Positions 33,940 through 46,409 of a stretch of 64,000 nucleotides of DNA are shown here, piece by piece. This stretch comes from Hevea brasiliensis. Its lineage: Eukaryota > Streptophyta > Magnoliopsida > Malpighiales > Euphorbiaceae. The translations under genes and the position numbers were made by a program. Position 1 is the first letter of the stretch. Each line of letters starts with the position of its first letter. The notes beneath the pieces are model-generated. The model was given only the letters and a program-made list of their open reading frames with translations, did not search any database and had not been told where the DNA came from. The stretch is taken from the NCBI RefSeq assembly GCF_030052815.1, contig NC_079499.1, positions 71,191,760 to 71,255,759 of the forward strand. The letters are read 5' to 3'.

Positions 33940-35447
33940 ATTGGTATCAGAGCCACTATATTTACCATTAAGATTGTATATGAGATTTAATTGTGTAATT
34001 TGATCAAATTTTGATTGATCTAAAGCTAATTATGCTTCAAGAGGTGGCAGTATGGTTGAGTACCCCAAGGGTGCACATGGTTTTAGGCTTTTGGGCTTCT
34101 ATATATAATTGTTGTATATCTTAAGGCCCATAATTAGGCCCATACCTAATTAAATTGTTTAATTAGGAATTTTAATCACACAATTAATTATTAAAAAATA
34201 TTTTCAAGGCATTAAATTTGGAAAGGGTTTCTATATTTAAATTTGTTTGAATGAGATTCAAATATGAATTTTTTGATTGAATATGTGATATTCAATTTAA
34301 TTTTTTAGTATGTATATTTTATTTAATTTTTAAATTTTAATATGCGTGATAGATGATCATGAACAATAAAAGACCAATGTGATTGGATTTATTTTTTTAT
34401 TTTCTTTGGGTTGTAAAATAATTAATTTTATTTTAGTGGCATGGATTACAAATGTTATAATAATTTGGGTTATAATTTCATTTATTTGAGGACTCTAAAG
34501 TCCATATTCTTGTAAATTCGCCTTGGTATGCCAATGATTACAATGTAATTGGATTGCAAGAAGATCAAGGAGGTCAAGAGCATTGGTGGGACCAGTGGGA
34601 GGAAATCAAGATCAAGTGTTGATTATGTACTCCATCAACTCTTGTAAAATGAATGAATGAAATACACCTAGGAATGTCCTGATTCAATTATTGGTAGCTC
34701 AGAATTGAATTCTTTAGAAAGTCTATAATCATACCATATTATCCATGTATGCATGAGATGTATGTGAATGTATGCAAGTATATGATATATGCATGCCAAT
34801 TTGATAATGTGCAAAGTGAGACCATAATAGTAATTAAGTCGACCACTAAATCTTCGAAACAAATTATTAAGTTGGAAATGGTATAATTAAAGTAATTATA
34901 TCATGGGCCCTTCATTGAGGCAATTATTTTAAGAAATTTTAAATACTTGCATGTGATGCATTTATTTAAGAGATTTTCTTAAGAATAATTGTTAAGCATG
35001 AGATGTTGTAAATATGTAAATAGTTGATGGCCAATAATGGATGTGCCTGAGGGCATTAAAATTATTTGCATGTTTACTAGTTCAATGAGATCAACTTAAC
35101 TAATGCAAGATAAATTAATAATGAATGTGCCTGAGATTTTGAGCATTAGGGGCTAGATAAATTATTAAACCTCACATGAGATGTGATGGGCAAGGAGTTG
35201 CTCACTTATAGTTTATTATAATTCCAATAATGGATGTGCTTGAGGATGATCAATAAGACTATAAGAATTCAATCACCCACTAGAAATCCATCCAACTAGG
35301 ATTTTCGTTTTCCTACTTTGGGAGTGTAGGATTCGCCAAGTTAGTGGGAGGACCAATTTGATTAAAAGACCATAATTATTTTGGTTAATTACTTGATACA
35401 TTTACTAATTAATCTAGTTATTTTATGCTGTTAATTTTTTGATAATA
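33940..35447 (+). other. Copia C untranslated leader with primer-binding site
   Basis: TGGTATCAGAGC (33942-33953) follows the LTR. The rest is non-coding and homologous to the copia B leader. It has three copies of an AATAATGGATGTGCCTGAG-type motif (about 35033, 35118 and 35226). Confidence 0.8.
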
Positions 35448-36290
35448 ATGAGCACACAACAACCACCACCATCCAATATCCTTGTGAGCATACTTGATCA
35501 CAATAGGTTGATGGGACCTAATCTTTCTGATTTGCTAAGAAATTTCAAACTTGTCCTAAACCTAGAACGTATTGGATATATTCTAGACTCAAAGGTTCCT
35601 GGTTCCTTACCTCCAGAGGCCACTCAAGAGGAACATGACACTTTGGATAAGTGGAAGGAGCATGATATGAGAGCCAAATGTTACATGCTTGCTTCTATGA
35701 GTAATAAGTTATAGAAGCAACATGAAAACATATAGAGTGCAAGTGAGATCCTCCTTCATGTACAAGAGTTATATGGTGAGCATAGCAGGAATGCTAGGTA
35801 TGAGATATCTAGGCAGCTATTTCAATTGAGAATGTCTGGGGGATAGAATGTTAGGGATCATGTCCATAAGATGATTCAGCTTATAGAGCAGCTGGAACAT
35901 CTTGACTTTAACATGGATTTTCAACTACAGACGAATTTAATCCTTCAGTCCCTACCTGAGTCATTTAGAAATTTTATGATAAATTTCCATATGACAAAGC
36001 AAGAGTGTACTTTGGTTGGGTTGCTTAACATGTTGGTTATTGCCCAAAAGAATATGCCGAGCAATAAAGGTAAAGAGGTAGCTTTGATTGCATCTTCTTC
36101 TTCTACTGGGAAGTCCATAAAGAAGAACAGAAATAAGAATAAGAAACCTCTAATTCCTGGACCTTCCAAGAAGATAGCCAAACAGAAGGGCAAAACCGAA
36201 GCTGACAAAGGAAAGGGAAAGTGTTTTCACTGCTGAAAGGATGGGCACTGGAAGAGGAACTGCCCAGAGTATAGCAATCTAAATGAATGT
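35448..36290 (+). pseudogene. Copia C gag, interrupted
   Basis: It starts at ATG 35448 (MSTQQPPPSN), aligned with copia B gag. A TAG at about 35713 and further stops near 35732 and 35844 break the frame. It reopens at 35871 (MIQLIEQLEHLDFN). The zinc knuckle reads KCFHC, stop, KDGHWKRNC. Straight after CPEY the sequence jumps to a segment that in B lies after the protease (NECNAMMK), so the protease is missing. Confidence 0.88.
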
Positions 36291-37130
36291 AATGCCATGA
36301 TGAAAATCAACTCAAGTTCAAAATATATTTGGCACTTAAGATTAGGTCATGTTGCAGAAGATAGGATTGCAAAGCTGGAGAAAATAGGGATTTTATCCTC
36401 ATTAGGTTCTGAACCTACTCCAACTTGTGAATCCTGCCTTCAAGGTAAAATGACTAGATCACCTTTTGTTAGACAAAGGTTAAGAGCTAAAAATATTTTG
36501 GAATTGATACATAGTGATGTATGTGGTCCATTTAAGGAAATAGCTAGAGGTAGTTTTCATTACTTTATTACCTTTACTGATGATAAATCAAGGTTTGGGT
36601 ATTTGTATTTGATGAAATACAAACATGAATCCTTTGAAAAGTTCAAAGAATTTAAATGTGAAGTAGAAAATCAAACAGAAAAAAGTATTAAAACTCTTCG
36701 ATCAGATTGTGGAGGTGAATACTTAAGTACTGAATTTGATGAATACTTGAAAGAGCATGGCATTGTCTCCCAACTGACTCCTCCAGGAACGTCATAACTT
36801 AATGGTGTATCTGAAAGAAGAAATCGTACCTTATTAGATATGGTACGTAATATAATGAGCTATACTGATATGCCAGTCTCCTTTTAGGGATTTGCATTAG
36901 AATCAGCTTTGCATATTCTGAATAGGATTCCATCAAAATCAGTTTCTTCCACACCTTATGAGATATGGCATGGAAGAAAACTGAGTCTTAAGCATGTTAA
37001 GATATAGGGTTGTCTAGCTTACATTAAAAAGCTGAACACTAATAAATTGGAAACCAGATCAGAAAAAGGTTGATTTGTTGGATATCCAAAAGAAAGTTTT
37101 AGGTATTATTTTTATTTGCCTACATCAGAA
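36291..37130 (+). pseudogene. Copia C integrase
   Basis: The open piece 36297-36797 carries the zinc region HLRLGHVAED and CESCLQGKM, then IHSDVCGPF and LRSDCGGEYLS with both catalytic aspartates. A stop follows PPGTS at about 36795. The next part reads NGVSERRNRT, keeping the Glu, with further stops (for example at 36886). Compared with B, the CTG/CAG-rich stretch near 36770-36800 is intact. Confidence 0.85.
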
Positions 37131-38952
37131 AAGGTTGTGAAAAGCAGAGATGTCATATTTCTTGAACAACAGTTTATTCAAGAAAGAGGCAAAGGAAGGC
37201 AAATAGAGTTAGAATTGGAGAATTCTGATCAACCAACAAATCAAATGGATATAGATTATCAAGTCAACCTACACCTATTGATGTAACATCTACAGTAATT
37301 CCTCGCAAATCAACCAGGATATCTCACCCACCAGTGAGATATGGTTTTCTTCATGAAGATTAACAAGAATTGTTTACTCTTGAAGAAATAGATCATGGAG
37401 ATGATCTACTTACCTATGAAGAAACTATATCAGATATAGACTCTTCAAAATCGATTGAAGCTATGAAATCCAAAATTGATTCCATGCATAAAAACCATGT
37501 TTGAGACGTTGTTGACCTACATGAAGGTATTGTACCTATAAGGAATAAATGGGTTTTCAAGAAGAAAATTGGTTCTGATGGAAAGGTAGAGACATATAAA
37601 GCAAGGCTAGTAGCGAAAGGGTTTTGCCAAAGGCAAGGAATCGACTATGAGGAGACTTTCTCGCCTGTTGCCATGCTTAAATCAATTAGGATTCTATTAG
37701 CAATAGCTGCATACTATGATTATGAGATTTGGCAGATGGATGTCAAAATAGCTTTTCTTAATGGATGATGGATGTCAAAATAGCTTTTCTCAATGGATAC
37801 ATTGATGAAAACATTTTCATGGAATAGCCTTGGGGTTTTGAATCCCAAGATAGTTCTAAGGTGTGCAAGCTAAAGCAATCCATTTATGGGTTGAAACAAG
37901 CTTTGAGGAGTTGGAACATCCGTTTTGATAAAGCCATTAAGTCATTTAGTTTTATCAAAAATATGGATGAACCATGTGTATATAAGAAGGTTAGTGATAG
38001 TGTTGTCACTTTCCTTATCTTATATATGGATGACATTCTGTTTATAGGTAATGACATAGGTATGTTAACAACTGTAAAGGTATGGTTGTCAAATACATTC
38101 TCCATGAAAGACTTAGGGGAGGCAACCTATATTCTTGGAATTCGCATCTGTAGAGATAGAGTGAAAAGAATAATTGGTTTATCCCAAAGTCTATACTTGG
38201 AAAAGGTGTTAAAGAGGTTTAACATGCTTGATTCCAAGAGACGATTGTTACCAGTGAGACATGGTATCCACCTTTCTAAGGAGATGTCTCCAAAGACACC
38301 TGAAGAAAGAGATAAAATGGCCAGGATTCCATATGCTTCAGCTATTGGAAGTTTGATTTATGCGATGATGTGTACTAGGCCGGATATCACATATGCTGTT
38401 AGTTTGACTAGCAGGTTTCAATCCAATCTAAGTTTGGAACACTGGATAGTTGTCAAGAATATCCTTAAGTACTTGAGAAGAACTAAAGATTTATTCTTGA
38501 TTTATAGAGGTGGTGACTTGCAATTGGATAATTATACTGATTCTAATTTTCAATTAAGTATCGATGATAGAAAGTCTACCTCTGGGTTTGTGTTCATTTG
38601 TAATGGAGGTGCAGTCAGTTGGAAGAGTTCCAAACAGAGTACAACTACAGAGGCCGAGTACATTGATGCATTAGATGCTGCAAAAAAGGTTGTTTGGATA
38701 AAGAAGTTTGTAACAGAACTTGTAATAGTTCCTTCCATTGATTCAGCAGTTCCTCTCTACTGTGACAACAATGGAGCGGTCATACAGGCCAAGGAACCCC
38801 GGTCTCACCAAAAATCCAAACACATAGAAAGGCGCTACCACATTATTAGAGTGATAGTTGGGTGAGGCGATATAGCCATGCAGAAAATGGCATTAGCTGA
38901 AAATTTATCTGATCCATTCACAAAGCCTATGTCACAAACTCAGTTATACTGA
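37131..38952 (+). pseudogene. Copia C reverse transcriptase and RNase H
   Basis: RT begins with the NKWVFKKKIGSDGKVE and KARLVAKGF segments, broken by stops and by a 32-bp tandem duplication at 37735-37798 that repeats QMDVK-coding sequence and shifts the frame. The long open piece 37861-38865 (334 codons) contains LILYMDDILFIGND (YMDD here, YVDD in B), the RNase H segments RKSTSGF and EAEYIDALDAAKK, and ends in a stop after IVG. The remaining tail reads PFTKPMSQTQLY and stops at 38950-38952. RT and RNase H catalytic residues look present in this piece. Confidence 0.9.
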
Positions 38953-39011
38953 CATCTTGAGAAGATGGGTCTAAGATATTGTAATGAATGACTCTAATGC
39001 TAGTGGGAGAT

Positions 39012-39536
39012 TATTAGTAGTATATCCTAGAGCATATCATTTTGTATGTATCTAGTACATATTTTATTAATAAAAGACAAATTCACTTTTTCGTTTACAT
39101 AATATATTTATGTATAATAGAAAAGGTCTATTGACATTTTGTTAGAAATTCTATTCTTAAGTTGTTAAGAATATGAGTGACAGTGTTTCTAGCACAACGT
39201 ATCATAAACCGGTTCACAAACGAGGATACTTCACACAGGACATGACTTATCAAGAAAAAGATTGTAATCATGTTTGTTTGCAAGGTATTTATATGAGATA
39301 TAAATAAGATGGAATGGTGAGTCTCATGCAACATAACAAACATGATAAGCACTTATACATGATAAGTACGCCGAACCAGTGACGCATATGACAAGCACAT
39401 GGAGTTTACTCTTGTCAATGCATTGTCATATATCATATCAGTGCATATAATCTTTAGACCTGAGATAACAGAATTATCTTGTATATAGGTGGTCTGAGTT
39501 TGATACTGCTTTCATACTTGTACTATGTATGGGTGT
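39012..39536 (+). repeat. Copia C 3' LTR, first segment
   Basis: It matches 31830 onward. It is interrupted at 39536 by gypsy D, whose TSD GGTGT is 39532-39536, and continues at 62698. Confidence 0.92.
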
Positions 39537-42500
39537 TGTAACACCCCTATGTTCGGTAGTGCGTTCTACTGTTCCGGTGACCAGTGTTGTCCGGACAGCT
39601 AGGATGTCTAGAACTACACTTTGATATGAGGGAGGAGACATAAAATAATGAAATACAAGAAAAGAAAATACAAGAAAAACAAAGGAAAAATAATAGCAAA
39701 GAAATGTAACCAAGTTAAGCGAGCAGAGAACCCTAGCGATGGGTGACCGCACCGGGAAGTCACGGCGTGGACCGTTGACTAGCCCTAGACTGCGGGGAAC
39801 CCTGAAAAATATTTTTAGGACTTAAAGAGACCCCTATTGAAGTATAAATATCATTAGAAATATCAAAGAAAAATTAATTAATTAGTACAAAGAAAAGTGA
39901 GAAATCGAAAAACGGACAAAACCCGGTGTTACCGAAAAATCGGGAATGTAACCCGAACAGGGGCATTATGGTTATTTGACATCCCGAATTGTCTTTTGAC
40001 CTAAATGTCCATTAAAAATAAATAATATTACACTTGGAAAATATAATGAAAAATTAAATTGGTGGTGCCTAAAGTAAATAGCAAAAATTATGGGTTTAAT
40101 GTGGGATAAATGAAAGTTAAACTTATTATATGATTTAATTTGAGTAAGTGGACCACTATAGAATAAATTAAGAACAAAATGGGCAGGTGTAAGTTCATTA
40201 AACAATCTGCAATTTCATTCTTCTCCAAGTCCTTCATCCATGCCGAAATGGAAAGGTGAAGAACCTCCATTGCTGTTTTGCATGAAGCTCCATTAACCTT
40301 CTCATTTCACCTCCAATCACCTAAGTGGCTTCATTAAGTTTTATCTCCACATCATAAGGAAGAGTTTGATACCAAAATCAAGAAGTTTAGTGAAGGTTTA
40401 GCAAGTCCCAACCATAGGTAAGTTTGTATTTTTGAATATTACTTTGTTAAACTTTGTATACATGTTATGGGTGTTTGATTTGTGAAGAAAATTTTCAAGT
40501 TTGAGGAGCTATTGATATATCCAGTTTGGACAGCCATGGGGTTGTATGTTAATGAAATATTCATACATATATTTGATGAGAATTTATGTTGAGTAGGGTA
40601 ATTTAATATCCTAGTAAGTTATTCCCATGTATATGTGGTGATTGTGCATTTGAAATTGAAGTGGAGGAAGTTATGTGAAACTTTGGCAAGGTGGAGCAAT
40701 TCGGCAGCCTTGGGACTCTTAAATGAGTGTTTTAATTCATGAAGATATTGGGTGAATTGTGACATTAAGGATTGATGAAAATGTATGTAAATTGGTTATG
40801 GAAATTGTATGTAATAATGAGTAGTGTTTATGTGAGTATATTGTTGTATTTGGACTTTATGAATTAGAGTTTTATTTGGTGTATTGAGGATGTTTGTATT
40901 CTGCTCAAAATGATCTTAATGTGAAGTGGTAAATGGTTTTGGTAATGTACCAAAACAGAATGGGGTTGAGAGGTGGATTTGTAGAAAGGTAAATGTGTAA
41001 TGAAGAGATGTTTAAGCAATGTAATTAAGGGCAGTGTGCATTTTAGCCTATAACTCTAAATATGTAACTCCAATTGGTATGAGACTAATTGGAGGTGAAA
41101 CTAGGCACAAAATGTGCCAACTTTCATGAAGGAAACATACCAAAATTCTGCTTGCAAGGTAACTTGAAAAATGACCAAATACGGATTAAGTACAATTGAG
41201 ACCTGAAAATTGACCAATTGGGTAGCAGTTAGTGTTTAGGCCATAACTCACTCAAAACAGTCCAATTGACCTGAAATTTTAACCATGAATAGATAAGCCC
41301 CATACCTACAAGTCTTATGAAGACACCAAAGCCCAGAAATGACCATAAGCAAGTCAAACAGCTTGCACAAGTTCAGGTCCAAAAACTGGCCGAACCAAAG
41401 TTGACCAAATTTGACCTAAAATGACCTAATTGGATGCCATTTGACCAGCAATAGTAAAATGACCATAACTTGGTCTACATAACTCAGAATGACCTAAAAT
41501 TTTGCCTCGCGTTCCATAAGGCATAGATCTACAAGTTTGTAGTTTTGACCGAAACCCGAAAACCAAGGGAACTAGGCCGTCCGGCTAGGTCAAACTAGTA
41601 TCCTGGAATCCAGCAAGTTGCAATAAAATGCACTAAACAAGGAAATGAAATTGGTAACATGTACCAACCATAAAACACTATCGAATGTGACATATTAGTG
41701 ACACTAAAACCTAATTTACCTAGAACGCATCGAGGGTCGATATATTAGGTGATTAAGCAAATAATAGCTTTCAGTGAATTACTTATCAAGCATTATCGAT
41801 AGAGATAGTTTAATTTAGTACTGAAACACTTCAAATTGTATTTCTCAGTTAGTAAAGACTCAGGGAAAGGGAAGGAAACACTGAGTCGGACTCAGAGACA
41901 GTTATCAGAGGTTTGTGCACAACAGCTATTTCTTTTGAATTATTTTCAATTGAAATAAATTTTGACTATTTGTATATTATTGTTTTAAATTGTGAAACTG
42001 TGAAAAAAATTATTTGAATAATATTTGTTGGATACTTATTGATTGAAAAGCACTGTAAATGGTTTGAAACCACAGCTATCATGTATATTGATTGTATTCC
42101 TCGCTAGCTTGTCTAGTGGGACGAATTGAATTCCCTCTCTGGCTGAAGTGTTGAGGTGTGTGCCTGTTGAGGACGAATTGGATGAGTACTCATATTTTTG
42201 CTAGCTAGCTATGTTATTCCTCATTAGTCATCGACTTTTGGGACGAATTGAATACCTCATTAGCCATCGGCTTTTGGGACGAATTGAACTTTGGAACATG
42301 ATTAAGCTGTGTGTGATTTATTGATATGTATTGTGAGATTGTGAAATGAATTTAAACTCTTATTGACATATATTGTCTTTTGAATTCAACCATGATCTGA
42401 CTTATTGAAATTTATTGTGATATTGAGAAATGGAATTTAAATTCTTGTTGACAATTACTGTCTTGAAATTAACTATGGTTTTAAGTATCCACTATTTATA

Positions 42501-43186
42501 TAAATTGTGAATTGTGATTTAAAGTTATATTTGGTTAATGTTGTGCACCACTTAGATATTGTCTCAGCGATAGCTTTATTCTTTATCATGACTAAATGAC
42601 AGACAGGCAGACTAGGTCGCTAGTACACCAATGAGAGATTTTTCGAATTATAACGAGTATACCATATTTTGCATTTTTGTACTGTAATGTATGATCACTA
42701 TATGTATATATTGTTTTTGGTTTTGAGGAGTTGTAAATTAAAATTGTACATTGAAGTTGTAAAATAATTATGAGTTATTTTGGCTTGTAAAAATTGTATT
42801 ATATTTCTTTTATCTCAGTCTTTGAAAATCACTGTGGATTTGAGTTGAGAAATATGTTGTGTTGAGAACTATGTTGGAGTTGAGATTTGGAAAAATATTG
42901 AAGTGATTTTTACAGGTTTTCTGAAGAACTGTTTTATCCAAAATACAGATAGCACTCTGCAAAAATTTTTACAGAAATTCCAAATAATTCAAATGTGTTA
43001 GTTCTATCACTTCAGTTCAAAAAGGTTTTTAACACCTGTAAATAGTGCTCACCACTGTAAAAGAAGTAAGAAAAGTTTTTAAAATCTCTTGTAGTGTATT
43101 TAATGGGTTATCAGTAGACGGAGTTGGTAATTCATTAGGTATAATACGGGAACATGTTATGCCTTGCAGAGGGGTAGGGTGTGACA
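39537..43186 (+). repeat. Gypsy D 5' LTR
   Basis: A 3.65-kb LTR starting TGTAACACCCC and ending GTGTGACA. A putative splice donor, ATAG|GTAAGT, has its GT at 40419. The stem-loop at 42551-42567 has one mismatch, and the acceptor zone (42570-42605) is scrambled relative to the 3' LTR. Confidence 0.93.
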
Positions 43187-43376
43187 TGTTTTAGTAGTAT
43201 CAGAGCAAAGTTTTGAAATTCTATTTTCACCTGTTATTTGAATATTCTTTCTTCATAGTACAACTACTCAATATCATTGTTTGATACATACAGTACATTA
43301 CATTATAAATATGCACTAACGGGAGGAAATCTCCTTGTGTTATTTGTTCAGGAGATCTAAAATCCTCGCATTGACT

Positions 43377-44455
43377 ATGGAAGAGGGTGATCGTTCAGTC
43401 AATCAATCTATTGAAGCTGAGGTGCAAGGGGATGCCCCAGGCCTACACAATGTCAGTGGTTCAGCAACACCAGCCTGCGATCTGCATTTCTTTGTCGATT
43501 CGCTCGTGAGATGGCTGCAATGTTCCAACAAATGGCTGGTAATGTGCCTACTCAAGTCCCAATACAGACACCAGTGGTACAACCACAATCTCCTACTAGG
43601 CAGTATGACAAATTGATGAAGTATGGGGCTATATAGTTCAAGGGGACAGTAGATCCTCTAGAGGCTAAACAGTGGTTAGAAAGGATGGATAGGGTATTCA
43701 AGAAACTGCATTGCACAGAGGAGCTCAGATTCGAATACTCTGTATCTTTGTTCTGAGGATGCTTATGATGGTGAAAAACCATTCCCCACGATGCAGTAGA
43801 ACCTGCAGTGCTAACATGGAATGACTTTCTCAGGGAATTCAGACAGAAATATGTCCCTGATGCTTATGTAGACCAGAAGTTACAAGAATTCCTAAGTCTG
43901 AAATAGGGGAACAGATCAGTGGCTGAGTATGAAAGAGAATTTTCCTGCCTGAGCCATTATGCAGTAAGTTTACTTGCTACCAGCCGGGAGAGATGCAAGA
44001 GGTTTGAAACTAGCTTGAAGCCCAGTATCAGATTATAAGTAGTCGGCTTCAAACACACTAACTTCTCTAAACTTATTTCTCAAGCTCTAGAGTTAGAAAG
44101 AATTGAGTCTGAAGCTGCTCCTGAGAAAAAGAAATCAGAGAAGACAGAGAAAGAGGAAAATCTATGAAACGAGTTAGGTGGTCCCTCTTGAAAGAGGAAG
44201 AACTATGAGGACATGGCGGAGGTGGCAAGAAATGCAGTAGGGAAGATATTCAGGATGAAGCCTCCCCTATCAGTCGTCAGAGTACCAGAGGTTCCTACCC
44301 TCCCCGCCAATGTGAGACATGTGGAAGAAATCATGGTGGGATCTGCTACAAGGCTATTGGAGCCTATTATAACTGTGGAGGCACAGGACACTTTGCCAAG
44401 GACTGCACCAGTAGTCGCAGAGTTGGACCACCTCCTACTACTATAGAAGGGTCAG
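43377..44455 (+). pseudogene. Gypsy D gag
   Basis: It starts MEEGDRSVNQ at 43377. The frame shifts near 43485, and the gag core then reads YDKLMKYGAI, stop, LERMDRVFKKLHC, with further stops near 43756, 43904 and 44036. The zinc knuckle (about 44365-44405) reads YYNCGGTGHFAKDC, so its first Cys ligand is Tyr, unlike the intact knuckle of gypsy A. A second cysteine cluster, CETCGRNHGG, precedes it. Confidence 0.85.
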
Positions 44456-46409
44456 TTCAGAGCCCTGTCACCAGAAGTTCACAACTACCCAGCAGAGGTA
44501 GAGGCAGGGGTAGAGGTAGCCCAACAGGCAGCCAAGGCACAGTGAAACAATCAAAGCAAGACAGTGCTCCAGTCAGAATGTATGCAATGAGGCAGAGGGA
44601 AGAGGTCGAGACATCTGATGTTGTGGCTGGTACCTTCTCAACTTTTAATCAGAATGTGTTTGTGTTATTTGATCCGGGTTCTACCCATTCTTATGTGAGT
44701 GCTAGCATCATTGATTGCATTGCTGTTCCATGTACAAAAATGGACTTTGAGGTGCTAGTAACAAGTCCGTTAGGACAGGAAGTCAGGGTTAATAGAATGT
44801 ATAGAAATTGTCCTTTGGTGATCCAAGGACACACTTTCCTGTCTGATTTCATTGAAATGCCCTTCAGAGATTATGATATCATCTTGGGCATGGATTGGTT
44901 AGCTAGGCATCATGCCATGATTGACTGTAGGCTGAAGACAGTCACTTTTGGCCTTCCTCAGTACAGAGATGTGGTAATACATGGGGAAAGGCAGTTATTG
45001 CCATCAAACATCATTTAATTGCACTAGCCAGAAAAATGATCAGAAAGGGGTGTGAAGCCTACTTGGCACATGTGGTAGACACCCAAGTGGGGAGTCCAGC
45101 ATTGAAGGACATCCCTACAGTATATGACTTTCCAGATGTGTTTCCTGATGAATTGCCAGGATTACCTCCGGAAAGAGAAGTGCAGTTTGAAATTAATGTT
45201 ATGCCTGGTGTGGAACCAATCTCCATAACGCCATACAGAATGGCACCAGCAGAATTGAAGGAGTTGAAGATACAACTGCAAGAATTACTTGAAAAGGGCT
45301 TCATCCGCCCTAGTGTGTCACCTTGGGGAGCACCAGTGTTGTTTGTTAAGAAGAAGGATGGTACTCTCCACTTATGCATTGACTACCGACAGTTGAATAA
45401 GGTGACAATAAAGAACAAATATCCATTGCCTCTCATTGATGATCTGTTTGATCAGTTGAAGGGTGCAGCTATATTCTCCAAAATTAATCTGTGATCTGGT
45501 TATTATTAGTTGAAGGTGCAAGAGCATAGTATTCCAAAAACTGCTTTCAGAACTCGGTATGGCCACTATGAGTTTCTAGTAATGCCATTTGGGTTAACAA
45601 ATGCTCCAGCTGCTTTTATGGATCTGATGAACACTATCTTCAGACCATATCTTGATCAATTTGTGGTGGTGTTTATTGATGACATTTTGATATATTCAAG
45701 GAATGCAGAGGAGCATGACAGACATCTGCGGATTGTACTGCAGACTTTAAGGGAGAAACAGCTATACGCCAAATTGTCGAAATGTGAATTTTGGCTGAAA
45801 GAAATCTCCTTTTTGGGACATGTTGTGTCAGCTGAAGGGATCAAGGTAGAAGCTATCCTTAATTGGAAGCCGCCCAGGAACATCACAGAAGTTCGCAGTT
45901 TTCTGGGTTTAGCTGGATATTATCGTCAGTTTGTGAAGGGGTTTTCTATGTTATCTTCTCCACTAACCAAACTGCTTCGGAAAGATGTAAAATTTCAGTG
46001 GACTGATAAATGCCAGCAAAGTTTTGATGAGTTGAAGAGGTGTTTAACTGAAGCTCCAGTCCTCACTTTACCTACTCCGGGTAAAGAATACACAGTTTAT
46101 AGTGATGCTTCTCACCATGGGTTAGGCTGTGTGCTGATGCAAGATCGGAATGTCATTGCTTATGCATCACGCCAGCTGAAACCGCATGAGAGGAACTACC
46201 CAACACATGATCTGGAGCTAGCAGCTATTGTTTTTGCTCTGAAGATCTGGAGACACTATTTGTATGGGGAGAAATGCTATATTTACACAGATCACAAGAG
46301 CTTGAAGTACTTAGGCACCCAGAAGGAATTAAATTTGAGGCAGAGGAGATGATTAGAACTCATCAAAGATTATGATTGCTTAGTAGACTATCAGCCAGGG
46401 AAAGCAAAT
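44456..46409 (+). pseudogene. Gypsy D protease, reverse transcriptase and RNase H
   Basis: The protease segment reads VLFDPGSTHSYVSASI (44542-45018). After a stop at about 45018, RT opens at 45036 with [20 protein letters not shown] and is broken by stops near 45493-45508. It continues 45510-46352 with [13 protein letters not shown] (FIDD motif), the thumb and connection regions, then RNase [32 protein letters not shown] and [10 protein letters not shown] stop after LRQRR (46352) precedes the next segment. The catalytic aspartates of RT and RNase H are present. This is the best-preserved gypsy polymerase in the window. Confidence 0.92.

Larger units (their letters stand above)
31830..39536 (+). 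mobile_element. Copia C: Ty1-copia element, defective, same family as B
   Basis: A plus-strand element starting with a TGTTAGTAGTATGTCC LTR (31830-33939). The primer-binding site TGGTATCAGAGC is at 33942-33953, and gag-pol fragments run 35448-38952. A polypurine tract, TAGTGGGAGAT, abuts the 3' LTR, which starts at 39012 with TA in place of TG. The 3' LTR is interrupted at 39536 by gypsy D, continues at 62698-62840, and is interrupted again by gypsy F. Its right end is outside the window, so its TSD (left candidate GCATA, 31825-31829) cannot be confirmed. Protease is deleted, which alone would make it non-autonomous. Confidence 0.92.

Noticed and set aside
43195..43206. tRNA gene fragment suspected from TAGTATCAGAGC
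   Set aside because: Only the 12-base primer-binding complement is present. There is no cloverleaf.
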